DNA from: Microbacterium sp. SLBN-146
GTDB lineage: Bacteria; Actinomycetota; Actinomycetes; Actinomycetales; Microbacteriaceae
Reading direction: 5' to 3'
NCBI RefSeq assembly: GCF_006715145.1
Contig: NZ_VFMR01000001.1
Location: 620,001-684,000, forward strand
DNA length: 64,000 bases
The notes beneath the pieces are model-generated. The model ran no database searches. It was given only the letters and a program-made list of their open reading frames with translations, and had not been told where the DNA came from. Numbering within the stretch: the stretch's first letter is position 1; each line of letters starts with the position of its first letter. Below, one piece after another: positions 20,401 through 27,779 of this stretch. The translations under genes and the position numbers were made by a program.

Positions 20401-20982
20401 CGGCGTCGGCCTCGGCGCGGCGGATGCCGCCTGGCGGAGCTCGTTCGACTGCACAGCGGCGACCGAGCCGAGCTGGGCGATGTCCTTGGCGCGGTTGGCC
20501 GGGATGACCATCGCGTAGCCGCCGTATACGACCGGATACGTCGTCAGCATCCTCGCTGAAGGGATGAGCGCCGATGCTTCGGCCTGGGCCTCTGCGATCC
20601 GCTGGGCGACGTAGGCCGAGTAGGCGTCGACCGCGGCACGGTTGTCCGCGAGCGCCTTTCCGGTCACCTCGGGACTCGTGGCCGCGAGTCCGTCGACGCC
20701 GCCGGCGTACGAGGCAACGGGGTCGACGTCGACCTTCACGAGGACGGGGACCGCCGCGGCATCCGATCGGGCGAGCAGACCCGGGTCGCTCTGGGCGAGC
20801 TGGCCGGACGGCGACTTGGCGCCCTCTTCGGCCGGTCCGTCCGGTGCGAGCGGCGTCGCGGTGAAATCGGGCGTCTCGGGCGCCGCCGTCGCGGGGTATG
20901 CGACGAGCGAGCCGGCCAACAGACCCGCCACTGCCGCACCCACGATGAGCGGGCGCGTGAGGCGGAATCGGGAATTGCGCAT
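17443..20982 (-). CDS. Secreted subtilisin-like serine protease (S8) with I9 propeptide and PA domain
   Basis: An 1179-residue secreted protease. The Sec signal ends near AYPATAA (about residue 33). An inhibitor-I9-like propeptide is followed by a Ser/Pro/Lys-rich linker, about residues 185-245. The catalytic triad is D283 (VGVIDTGIWPEHP), H360 (DADGHGTHTATT) and S680 (GTSMSSPHAAG). A PA domain is inserted between His and Ser (AGMILANPVP). C-terminal Fn3-like and beta domains follow (TVTNVSGKTQQFSV). There is no LPXTG motif, so it is released or held by its C-terminal domains. ATG 20982 has AGGAG 4-6 bases upstream. It resembles actinobacterial subtilases of the cucumisin/vpr type. Likely role: nutrient protein breakdown. 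Confidence 0.93.
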   Translation of the reverse strand: MRNSRFRLTRPLIVGAAVAGLLAGSLVAYPATAAPETPDFTATPLAPDGPAEEGAKSPSGQLAQSDPGLLARSDAAAVPVLVKVDVDPVASYAGGVDGLAATSPEVTGKALADNRAAVDAYSAYVAQRIAEAQAEASALIPSARMLTTYPVVYGGYAMVIPANRAKDIAQLGSVAAVQSNELRQAASAAPRPTPSLTTAPSLSPSTPTPVSPDKSKPKKSPKPSASPSASASPSPSPSPSVSLPATTPAPDTDATTFIGADKVWPSLGGRDKAGEGVIVGVIDTGIWPEHPMLQDNGIATPAGGPWACEFGDGTQGASFACNDKLIGAYAFLDQYAALSEFLPGEYCSVEVCSARDADGHGTHTATTAAGSQVSTTPIFGVDRGPISGVAPGASVIAYRALAAGGGYTGDLLAAIGQAVLDGVDVINYSVSGSQNPYDSVELAFLDAVAAGITVNASAGNSGPGASTLDHASPWTTTVAASTSDRAFTSALVLTSTDGATYVKQGTTITDGVTNAPVVRTSDVAGYAGTEYCDEPFAPGSVAGKVVLCIRGGANSGGRVEKGYYASLGGAAGMILANPVPQDLQTDNHFLPTIQLEGPNDDLAAFLAAHPGVTATWARGTATVSPGDVMAAFSSRGPVGDFLKPDITAPGVQVIAGTTPTPVEIASGPPGELYMAIAGTSMSSPHAAGVSALVKAAHPSWTPGQIKSALMTSSLQSVVNVDGATAGVFDRGAGSIRADRAVAPVLTISETAEDFAASAADPLHRIDLNIPSVYLDPLPGAVSTKRTVTNVSGKTQQFSVKATSDAGLRITVVPSTFSLAPGRSRDLTVVLDALSAEDGWHEGQITITPRSGNAAVLPVAANVGEAEVTFTQTCDPTTIKRGATTTCTVTAANYLPVPVEAKIDVAANPLLQVRSVTAPAKKTLLGAKWSGTLAPAVPPTVESVVLAPGSTPAGGYLPLSGFGATPIAMGDESIVNFTVPAFLYGGESYTSIAIDSNGYIVVGGGGTGDNSIEPSIPNTAAPNNVLAPLWTDLDPSQAPAGGGVRVTTLTDGVTTWLVVEWDRVPLFGTSALNSFQVWIETGGSEDATFAYGALDLAPYPAEWIGVGAENRDGTSGATLAGLPAAGNEVQVTTAPPTAGGTVSFDYTLRGLLRGTWSTFAALQSDQLRAIPAEQTKITVQ

Positions 20983-21179
20983 GGCACTCCTCTGATGTGT
21001 CCTGCGAGGCGCACCGAGCCTGGGATACTGTGCCGCGCCCCGTCGATGAAGTGACCCTAGGCCTAATCCCGCATCCACACCAGGCTCTTGATGCGCTGGA
21101 CTCTGGCTGAGTACTGTCTATGAGTCGCGCCCGGACGTCGGAGATACCGCGTCCCCGTCGCGGGATTCAGCGGGGTGCG

Positions 21180-22166
21180 TCAGGAGACGGCGGGGATGAC
21201 CTCGCGCTCGAACAGCTCGATGCCGCTGCGGTCGTAGGCAGCCTCGGGGAAGTAGTGGATCGCGTAGCCCATGCCGTGCGCAGACAGCGCCGACAGACGC
21301 TCGGCGACCTGCTCGGGCGTCCCGAAGCCGGGGGATGCCAGGTAGTCGCGCTCGATCACCTCGGCGCGCTCCTGCCCGACGTGCGGGAGCAACCGCGCGA
21401 CGACGGCAGCGAGCCGGTCGCGGGCCTCCGCCTCGGTCGGCGCGATGATCGTGTTGAGGCTCGCGGACCGCGTGATCTCAGCCATGTCTCGGCCCAGATC
21501 GGCGCAGTGCCCCGCGAGGATCTCGCTCTTGCGGTCGAACTCCTCGAGCGTCGCGGAGTAGTTCGTGTAGTTCGCGTACTTCGCCGCGATGCGGAGCGTC
21601 ACCTTCTCGCCGCCGCCGGCGATCCACAGCGGGACGCCGCCCTGCTGCAGCGGACGCGGCTCCACGATCGCGCCATCGACCTGGTAGTACTCGCCGTCGA
21701 GCGTCGCCGACCCGGTCGTCCACGCCTGGTGCATGATCTCGACGCCTTCACGCAGGCGCCCGAGCCGCTCCTTGATCGGCGGGAAGCCGTAGCCGTACGC
21801 ACGCCACTCGTGCTCGTACCATCCGCCCCCGATCCCCATCTCGGCGCGCCCGCCCGACACGATGTCGACGGTCGTCGCGACCTTCGCGAGATACGCGGGG
21901 TTGCGGTAGCTCATGCACGTGCACATCTGTCCGAGACGGATGCGATCGGTCGACGCGGCGAACGCGGCCATGAGGGTCCACGCCTCGTGCGTCGCCTCGG
22001 CGCTGTGCACGGGCGTCGTGTGGAAGTGGTCGTAGACGAAGAGCGTCTCCCACTTACCGGCATCTGCGTGCGCGGCGAGGGAGCGCATGACGTCCCACTG
22101 CTGTGCAGGATCGATCCCGACGAGGTCGAAGCGCCAGCCCTGGGGAACGAAGATTCCGAATCGCAT
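21180..22166 (-). CDS. LLM-class (luciferase-like) oxidoreductase, probably F420- or FMN-dependent
   Basis: A 328-residue luciferase-like monooxygenase/F420 oxidoreductase. It begins MRFGIFVPQGWRFDL, with YDHFHTTP, IRLGQMCTC, GRAEMGIGGGWYEHEW and PLWIAGGGEKVT, all typical of actinobacterial F420-dependent TIGR-type LLM enzymes. It would act in the cytoplasm on an unknown substrate. Cofactor choice is inferred; the presence of a CofE homologue at 61991 shows the organism makes F420. It lies downstream of, and in the same direction as, the DNA methyltransferase (51-base gap). The 197 bases between it and the subtilase start hold promoters but no gene I can support. Confidence 0.88.
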   Translation of the reverse strand: MRFGIFVPQGWRFDLVGIDPAQQWDVMRSLAAHADAGKWETLFVYDHFHTTPVHSAEATHEAWTLMAAFAASTDRIRLGQMCTCMSYRNPAYLAKVATTVDIVSGGRAEMGIGGGWYEHEWRAYGYGFPPIKERLGRLREGVEIMHQAWTTGSATLDGEYYQVDGAIVEPRPLQQGGVPLWIAGGGEKVTLRIAAKYANYTNYSATLEEFDRKSEILAGHCADLGRDMAEITRSASLNTIIAPTEAEARDRLAAVVARLLPHVGQERAEVIERDYLASPGFGTPEQVAERLSALSAHGMGYAIHYFPEAAYDRSGIELFEREVIPAVS

Positions 22167-22217
22167 GCCGACAAGCCTAGGTCGATCGGATGCCGCAGAC
22201 CCGGGGCTTGCGCCGCG

Positions 22218-23183
22218 TCACGCCGTCGTGTGCACCTCGGCGTGCGGCATCCGTCGCTTCATGACCTCGATCGCCTCGGGGTTGTCGTCGACGAGGATCG
22301 CGTCGCGTCCGAGGGCCGACGCGACGGCGCCCGTCGTGCCCGACCCCGCGAAGAAGTCGAGCACCCGGTCACCCGGGCGGGACGATGCCTGCACGATGCG
22401 CCGCAGGACCCCCTCGGGCTTCTGCGTCGGATAGCCGGTCTTCTCGCGTCCGGTCGTGGGCACGATCGTGTGCCACCAGACGTCGGTGGGGAGCTTGCCG
22501 CGCTCGGCCTTCTCGGGCGTCACGAGGCCGGGTGCCATATACGGCTCGCGATCGACGGACTCGGAGTCGAACCAGTACCGCGCGGGATCCTTGACGTACA
22601 CGAGGATCGTGTCGTGCTTCGTGGGCCACCGGCGCCGCGACTTCGCCCCGTAGTCATAGGCCCATACGAGCTCGTTGAGGAAGCGGTCGCGGCCGAACAG
22701 GGCATCCAGCAGCACCTTCGCGTAGTGCGCTTCGCGGTAGTCGAGGTGGAGATAGAGGGTGCCGTCCGCCGCGAGGAGACGCCAGGCCTCCTCGAGCCGA
22801 GGCTCGAGGAACCCCCAGTAGTCGTCGAACCGGTCGTCGTACACCCGCAGGTCGCCGCGCAACCGCTCGTACTCGCGCCCGTGAAACCCCCGCCGCACGA
22901 CCGGCGCGGCGGTCGCCGGTTCAGAATTCAGTCCCGCCTCGGAGGGCTTCGCACCGGCCGCCCCGCAATCCGGGACAGCCTCCGATCCGGCGTCATCCGC
23001 AGACTGAATTCTGAACGTCGAACGCGCCGTATCGAGCGTGCGTTCGCGCACGCGGCCCGTATTGAACGGCGGATCCAGGTAGATGAGGGTGAACGACGCG
23101 TCCGCCATCGCCCTGATGACCTCGAGGTTGTCGCCGTGATGGATCGCGACCCGGCCGAGGGCCGGGTACGAGGCATCCGTCAT
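22218..23183 (-). CDS. Beta-class DNA methyltransferase (N6-adenine or N4-cytosine)
   Basis: A 321-residue site-specific DNA methyltransferase. Motif IV DPPF (residues 37-40, IYLDPPFNTG) comes before the AdoMet-binding motif I DFFAGSGTTG (from D276), which defines the beta class. YLHLDYREAHYAK and KTGYPTQKPEGVL are typical. There is no restriction endonuclease nearby, so it is probably an orphan, conserved actinobacterial enzyme. Residues about 56-89 come from a 98-base palindromic insertion (see separate entry) in the loop after motif IV, where the target-recognition loop usually lies. ATG 23183 fits the first conserved strand; the open frame continues upstream through the lipoate ligase gene without homology. 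Confidence 0.9.
   Translation of the reverse strand: MTDASYPALGRVAIHHGDNLEVIRAMADASFTLIYLDPPFNTGRVRERTLDTARSTFRIQSADDAGSEAVPDCGAAGAKPSEAGLNSEPATAAPVVRRGFHGREYERLRGDLRVYDDRFDDYWGFLEPRLEEAWRLLAADGTLYLHLDYREAHYAKVLLDALFGRDRFLNELVWAYDYGAKSRRRWPTKHDTILVYVKDPARYWFDSESVDREPYMAPGLVTPEKAERGKLPTDVWWHTIVPTTGREKTGYPTQKPEGVLRRIVQASSRPGDRVLDFFAGSGTTGAVASALGRDAILVDDNPEAIEVMKRRMPHAEVHTTA
22919..23016. repeat. 98-bp palindromic element inside the methyltransferase gene
   Basis: Perfect 15-base inverted repeats (GTTCAGAATTCAGTC at 22919-22933, GACTGAATTCTGAAC at 23002-23016) bound a 98-base segment, with a second internal stem TCGGAGG / CCTCCGA. The AT-rich ends contrast with the surrounding gene. The reading frame stays open through it, adding about 33 residues. 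It resembles a small MITE or protein-coding palindromic element. Confidence 0.8.
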
Positions 23184-23212
23184 CGTCGACGGCGGCGTTC
23201 TGCGACCGACGG

Positions 23213-24262
23213 TCACGGCACGCGACGCAACCATGCATCGGTGGCGAACTTCGAGGCGACGAGCGCCTCCGCCTCGGCGTACTCGTCGGCGGTGATCTCG
23301 CCCGGAACGGCGCCGTAGAGCTTCGCGAAGGTCTCCTTGAGCCGCTCGATGACGGCGTCGCGCGGGAGGCCGGTCTGGCGGCGGAGCGGGTCGACGCGCT
23401 TGGCAGCCGATGTCGTGCCCTTGTCGCTGAGCTTCTCGCGCCCGATCCGGAGCACTTCGGTCATGACCTGACCGTCCATGTCGTAGCTGAGCGTCGCGTG
23501 GTGCAGGACTCCGCCGTTCGCGAGCCGCTTCTGCGCCGCGCCGCCGATCTTCCCCTGCGGAGAGGCGATGTCGTTGAGCGGCTGATACGTCGCCTCGACG
23601 CCGAGCGAACGGAGGGCCTGGAGCACCCAGTCGTCGAGGAAGGCGTACGAGTCGGCGAACGTCATTCCCGAGACGAGGGATGCCGGGACGTAGAGCGAAT
23701 ACGTCACGATCGAGTTCGCCGCCATCAGCATCGCCCCACCGCCGGAGATGCGGCGGACGACATCGAAGCCGTGGCGTGCGGCACCCTCGGGGTCGACCTC
23801 GTTGCGGAGGGACTGGAAGGAGCCGATGACGACGGCCGATTCGTTCCACTCCCAGAGCCGCAGCGTCGGCCGGCGACGTCCGTCGCCGACGCGGGCCGTG
23901 AGGACTTCGTCGAGGGCGAGGTTCATCTGGGGGGACACGGGCCGATCGTGCACGATCTCCCAGTCGAAGTCGGCCCATCCCGGTGCCGTCACGAGGGCAC
24001 GGCGCACGGCGGTTCCGACGGCCTCCGGCGTGAAGCCGAGCAGCTGTGCACCCTCGGGGAGGGCGGCACGCACCGCGGCGGCGATCGTCGCGACGTCGGC
24101 TTCGACCGGCAGCCCCTCGACGGCGGCGTCGATGTCGGCGAGCGCATCGTCGGGTTCGAGGAAGAAGTCGCCCGCGAGGTGGAACTCCGCGATGCGGCCG
24201 TCGCGCTCCTCGAGGTCGACGACGACGAGCTTGCCACCAGGGACCTTGTACTCACCGTGCAT
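23213..24262 (-). CDS. Lipoate-protein ligase A family protein
   Basis: A 349-residue biotin/lipoate ligase-fold protein. The ligase domain (about residues 95-340) has VRRISGGGAML (RR.SGGG motif) and the lysine-containing loop GKIGGAAQKR, which activates lipoate as the adenylate and transfers it to E2 or H protein. The first ~90 residues (KVPGGKLVVVDLEERDGRIAEFHLAGDFFLEPDD) match the accessory domain that is usually C-terminal in E. coli LplA, here fused at the front. It lies 29 bases upstream of the methyltransferase start, same direction. An octanoyltransferase-like role is also possible. Confidence 0.88.
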   Translation of the reverse strand: MHGEYKVPGGKLVVVDLEERDGRIAEFHLAGDFFLEPDDALADIDAAVEGLPVEADVATIAAAVRAALPEGAQLLGFTPEAVGTAVRRALVTAPGWADFDWEIVHDRPVSPQMNLALDEVLTARVGDGRRRPTLRLWEWNESAVVIGSFQSLRNEVDPEGAARHGFDVVRRISGGGAMLMAANSIVTYSLYVPASLVSGMTFADSYAFLDDWVLQALRSLGVEATYQPLNDIASPQGKIGGAAQKRLANGGVLHHATLSYDMDGQVMTEVLRIGREKLSDKGTTSAAKRVDPLRRQTGLPRDAVIERLKETFAKLYGAVPGEITADEYAEAEALVASKFATDAWLRRVP

Positions 24263-24472
24263 GGCACCAGCCTATGGCGCGCTCACATGCTTCGCCCCGC
24301 CGGGCCTGCTACGGTTGTCTCGCGGCTCATCGAGCTGCTGCGTCGTCGTCACGCTCCCGGCATCCGAAGCCGCGGCTCTTTTCGAACGGCGAACCGATGC
24401 GTGATCCCACGCCGTCGCCACCTCCGCACCGATGCGCACAGCCGTGCGCACGTGCATGCACTGAAAGCACAC

Positions 24473-26080
24473 ATGACTTCCTTCCTTTCTCTCGGCGTGC
24501 CCGAGAAGCTCGCCGCCGTCCTCGCGGCGGACGGTAAGACCGAACCCTTCGCCATCCAGCGCGACACGCTCCCCGACTCGCTCGCGGGCCGCGACGTGCT
24601 CGGCCGCGGCCGCACCGGCAGCGGCAAGACCATCGCCTTCGCACTCCCCCTCGTGGCCAAGCTCGAGGGCGGCCGCCGCCGCGCGAACCACCCGCGCGGC
24701 CTCGTGCTCGCCCCGACCCGCGAGCTCGCGACGCAGATCGCTGCGACGATCCGTCCGTTGGCGGATGCCGCAGGCCTGACCGTCACGACGATCTTCGGCG
24801 GCGTGAGCCAGCGCCCCCAGGAGCAGGCGCTCTCGCGCGGCGTCGACATCGTCGTCGCGTGCCCCGGACGCCTCGAAGACCTCATGAAGCAGGGACACGT
24901 GCGCCTCGACTCCGTCGAGATCGCGGTCCTCGACGAGGCCGACCACATGGCCGACCTCGGCTTCCTCCCGGGCGTCACGCGCATCCTCACGGCGACCCCC
25001 CGCGGCGGCCAGCGTCTCCTCTTCAGCGCGACGCTCGACCGGGGTGTCGACTCGCTCGTCAAGCGCTTCCTCAACGACCAGGTGCTGCACGAGGTCGATG
25101 AAGAGAGCGTCCCGCAGGGCGTCATGACGCACCGCGTGTTCGTCACGTCGGCCGATGACAAGCCCGCGCTCGTCCGCAGCCTCGCGTCGGGCCACGGTCG
25201 CCGCATCCTCTTCACCCGCACGAAGCACCAGGCGAAGAACCTCGCTCGCAAGCTCACGGCATCCGGCATCCCCGCTGTCGACCTCCACGGCAACCTCAGC
25301 CAGAACGCGCGTGAGCGCAACCTCGCCGCCTTCGGCGCGGATGCGGATGCCGGTGGCGTCCGGGTGCTCGTCGCGACCGACGTCGCCGCGCGCGGCGTGC
25401 ACGTCGACAACGTCGAGCTCGTCGTCCACGTCGACCCGCCCGTCGAGCACAAGGCGTACCTGCACCGCTCGGGCCGCACGGCACGCGCCGGCGCCGCGGG
25501 CATCGTCGTGACCGTCGCGACCGACTCGCAGCGCGGTGAGGTCAAGGATCTTCTCCGCCTCGCGAAGGTGTCGGCGGCTCTCGAGCCCGTCCACTCCGAG
25601 CACGCGGCCGTCGTGGAGCTCGTCGGCGCAGCCGCGCCGCACGTGACCCCCGCGCCGCTCGCGGCCCCGCAGCGTCAGGCGCCGCGCAAGAACGCGTCCG
25701 CCGGCGATGGCGGCTCACGTCGTCGCGGCGGTCGCCCCTCCTCGGCATCGCGCCAGGACGTGCGCAGCGGCGAGCCCGACCGGTCCGACCGTCCCGCCCG
25801 TTCGGGGCGTCCCGCGGGCCAGCGTGGGCAGGGCTCCGGCGACCGGGCGCCGCAGCGCGCCGGCGCCTCGGGCGGTCAGCGCTCGGGCCAGGGCAACAGT
25901 CGGAGCCAGGGCCAGGGCCAGGGGAACGGCCAGGTTGCGGGTCGCCAAGGTGGGCGTGCCAACGCGCAGCCCGCAACCTCCCGCACGGGAACCTCGGCGA
26001 CGCAGCGCTTCACGACCGGCGCGACGGTGTCCGACATCAGCCGCGGAAACCGCACGCCCAACCGCCGCGCGCGCGGCTGA
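24473..26080 (+). CDS. DEAD-box RNA helicase
   Basis: A 535-residue ATP-dependent RNA helicase. The Q motif region PFAIQRDTLP leads to Walker A GRTGSGKT (46-53), PTRELA, the DEAD box D154-E-A-D (VLDEADHMAD), SAT (LFSATLD) and YLHRSGRTARAG. The last ~110 residues are a disordered Gly/Arg/Gln/Ser-rich RNA-binding tail ending NRTPNRRARG. It unwinds RNA in ribosome assembly or cold adaptation. ATG 24473 begins the conserved MTSFLSLGVP; a candidate TACGGT -10 box near 24311 would give a ~155-base leader, common for cold-regulated helicases. A strong terminator follows 16 bases after the stop. Confidence 0.93.
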   Translation: MTSFLSLGVPEKLAAVLAADGKTEPFAIQRDTLPDSLAGRDVLGRGRTGSGKTIAFALPLVAKLEGGRRRANHPRGLVLAPTRELATQIAATIRPLADAAGLTVTTIFGGVSQRPQEQALSRGVDIVVACPGRLEDLMKQGHVRLDSVEIAVLDEADHMADLGFLPGVTRILTATPRGGQRLLFSATLDRGVDSLVKRFLNDQVLHEVDEESVPQGVMTHRVFVTSADDKPALVRSLASGHGRRILFTRTKHQAKNLARKLTASGIPAVDLHGNLSQNARERNLAAFGADADAGGVRVLVATDVAARGVHVDNVELVVHVDPPVEHKAYLHRSGRTARAGAAGIVVTVATDSQRGEVKDLLRLAKVSAALEPVHSEHAAVVELVGAAAPHVTPAPLAAPQRQAPRKNASAGDGGSRRRGGRPSSASRQDVRSGEPDRSDRPARSGRPAGQRGQGSGDRAPQRAGASGGQRSGQGNSRSQGQGQGNGQVAGRQGGRANAQPATSRTGTSATQRFTTGATVSDISRGNRTPNRRARG

Positions 26081-26095
26081 CCCTTTCTTCACACC

Positions 26096-26141
26096 GGATG
26101 CCGGTGCCTCGACGCCCTCTCGGCGCCGGGCACCGGCATCC
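26096..26141. terminator. Terminator after the DEAD-box helicase
   Basis: A perfect 13-base stem (GGATGCCGGTGCC / GGCACCGGCATCC) with a 20-base loop that can itself pair (GGCGCC). It begins 16 bases past the helicase stop. Confidence 0.85.
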
Positions 26142-26167
26142 GTCGTTCCCACCCTTGCTCCCACTTC

Positions 26168-26250
26168 GTCGAGAAACCGGGTTCTCGCCGAGACTCCCCG
26201 TTGTGTACGCGCATTGTCGGGGTGACTCGGCGATAACCCGGGGTCTCGAC
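26168..26250. repeat. 83-bp double-palindrome intergenic element, copy C
   Basis: Same 83-base length as copies A, B and D: GTCGAGAAACCGGG...CTCGCCGAG, CCCCGTTG core, ACTCGGCGA and closing CTCGAC. It lies between the convergent helicase and lipase genes, just after the helicase terminator. Confidence 0.78.
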
Positions 26251-26313
26251 GAGGCGCGGGGCGTCGCGCGCGGGCGCGGGCATCGCGCGAGGGCGTGGGC
26301 GCGGGGGTGCGCG

Positions 26314-27165
26314 TCAGGTGCGGGTGGGGAAGCGAGGGGCGAGCCACGCGAGCAGGTCGGCGCGCGCGTCGGCCTGCGTCACGTCGTTGAAGATCTCGTG
26401 GCGGGCGTCGGGATAGACGAGGGTCGTCACGTCGGTCAGGCCCGAACGCGAACGGTAGGCCTCGGCGAGGCGGTGGACGCTCCGCGGGCCCCCGACGGTG
26501 TCGTCGCGGCCGACCATAAGGAGCACCGGCACGTCATGACCCAGGTCGCGGCGCGGACGCCCGATGATGCGCAGCGTGTCGACGACGCCGAAGAGCTGGA
26601 GGAGCGGCTTGGTCGTCGTCAGCGGGTCGTCGAGGAAGGCCCGCCCCACCGCGAGGTCAGACGACAGCCACTCCGTCCCGGAGGCGGTCGCGGCCTTCCA
26701 GGGGGCGTTGAGGTCTCCCGAGTTGAGCGAGCCGGGCCAGCGCAGCGCTGACCCCGAAAGCACGAGGGCGTCATAGGCATCGGGATGCTCGTCGAGCAGC
26801 ATCTGCGCGAGGAACGACCCCCAGGAATGCCCGAGGAGCACGAGCGGAAGGCCGGGGTTCTTCGATCGGATGAGCTGCGTCAGCTGCCAGACGGCGGCGA
26901 GGGTCGCGGGCATCCCTCCCGGACCTAGTGTTCCGAGCTTCGACGCGTCGCCGCCGTGCTGCTTCATCCCCGTTCGGCCGTGGCCGCGGTGATCGTCGGC
27001 GTACACCGTGTATCCGTCGCCGGTCAGCGCCTCGACGAGGGCCGCATAGCGCCCTGCGTGCTCCCCGACTCCGTGGAGCAGCTGCACGACGCCCCGCGGT
27101 TCCCCCGCTGCGGGATGGACGTCGTAGACGATGGCGATCCCGTGGGCGTCGATGTACTCGGGCAT
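26314..27165 (-). CDS. Alpha/beta hydrolase, monoacylglycerol lipase-like
   Basis: A 283-residue cytoplasmic serine hydrolase. The nucleophile elbow is GHSWGS (LLGHSWGSFLAQ), the acid lies in VGRDDTVGG and the histidine in YPDARHEIFND. LHGVGEHAGRYAALVEAL and DDHRGHGRTG are hallmarks of the monoglyceride lipase/lysophospholipase (Hydrolase_4) family. ATG 27165 (MPEYIDAHG) is preferred over in-frame codons further upstream, which fall in the adjacent repeat. It is divergent from the MarR-MFS pair. Confidence 0.88.
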   Translation of the reverse strand: MPEYIDAHGIAIVYDVHPAAGEPRGVVQLLHGVGEHAGRYAALVEALTGDGYTVYADDHRGHGRTGMKQHGGDASKLGTLGPGGMPATLAAVWQLTQLIRSKNPGLPLVLLGHSWGSFLAQMLLDEHPDAYDALVLSGSALRWPGSLNSGDLNAPWKAATASGTEWLSSDLAVGRAFLDDPLTTTKPLLQLFGVVDTLRIIGRPRRDLGHDVPVLLMVGRDDTVGGPRSVHRLAEAYRSRSGLTDVTTLVYPDARHEIFNDVTQADARADLLAWLAPRFPTRT

Positions 27166-27205
27166 GCCGACGAGTCTAGGTGCGCGGCATCCGTTCGCCC
27201 CCTCC

Positions 27206-27274
27206 CCGAGACCGGGGATCTCGCCCACACCGGGCGGCATGTCACCGGGTTTCGGCGAGCTCCCCGGTCTCGGC
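27206..27274. repeat. Related palindromic element (CCGAGACCGGGG type)
   Basis: The arms CCGAGACCGGGGATCTCG (27206-27223) and CGAGCTCCCCGGTCTCGG (27257-27274) match at 17 of 18 positions. The element shares the GAGACCGGG and CGGCGAG words with the elements at 46 kb, so it is a looser member of the same group. Confidence 0.65.
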
Positions 27275-27298
27275 GGGGTTGGTCTCCCCGGGGTTGGA

Positions 27299-27327
27299 TT
27301 TACTTAACCTGGATAATGAACTATGCT
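27299..27327 (+). promoter_or_regulatory. MarR-MFS promoter (leaderless)
   Basis: TTTACT, a 17-base spacer and TATGCT end 8 bases before ATG 27336. The region is strikingly AT-rich (27298-27335) for this genome and holds two TAATGA repeats (27314, 27327) 13 bases apart that may be MarR contacts. Confidence 0.5.
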
Positions 27328-27335
27328 AATGATCT

Positions 27336-27779
27336 ATGCCTGAACCGGATGCCACGACTCCCGACCTCTCACGAGAGGCATCAGACCTGCGCATCGCGAC
27401 GTTCCGCCTCGCGCGCCGCATGCGCACGCAGCGCGCGGTCGACTCCATGAGCGACGGGCAGTTCGCCGTCCTCGCGGGCCTGTGGGTCCATGGGCCCCAC
27501 ACACTCGGCGAACTCGCGGAGCGCGAGCGCGTCTCGGCGCCCGCGATGACGCGCACCGTCAACTGCCTCGAGGGCGACGGATACCTCACCCGCACCGCCG
27601 ACGAGAACGACGGCCGCAAGGTCGTCATCGACCTCACCGACGAGGGCCGCACCGTCGTCGCCGAGACCGCCCGGAGGCGCGACGCGTGGGTCGAAGCCGC
27701 CCTCGCAGCACTCGACGCCGAAGAGCGGGAGACGCTCGCGCGAGCAGCAGAGATCATGCAGCGGATGGTGGACCGATGA
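27336..27779 (+). CDS. MarR-family transcriptional regulator
   Basis: A 147-residue winged-helix MarR protein. HGPHTLGELAERERVSAPAMTRTVNCLEGDGYLTR is the recognition region and DENDGRKVVIDLTDEGR the wing. It overlaps the downstream MFS exporter by 4 bases (ATGA), the usual layout of a drug-responsive regulator controlling its own efflux pump. It has no Shine-Dalgarno sequence and appears leaderless. The ligand is unknown. Confidence 0.92.
   Translation: MPEPDATTPDLSREASDLRIATFRLARRMRTQRAVDSMSDGQFAVLAGLWVHGPHTLGELAERERVSAPAMTRTVNCLEGDGYLTRTADENDGRKVVIDLTDEGRTVVAETARRRDAWVEAALAALDAEERETLARAAEIMQRMVDR

Noticed and set aside
17446..20559. 1037-codon open frame on the plus strand opposite the subtilase
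   Set aside because: It is the mirror of a well-supported gene with S8 catalytic motifs. The translation is Arg/Asp-rich with no domain, which is expected in high-GC DNA.
22218..23183. Restriction-modification system
   Set aside because: No endonuclease gene is adjacent; neighbours are lipoate ligase and an LLM oxidoreductase, so the methyltransferase is treated as an orphan.
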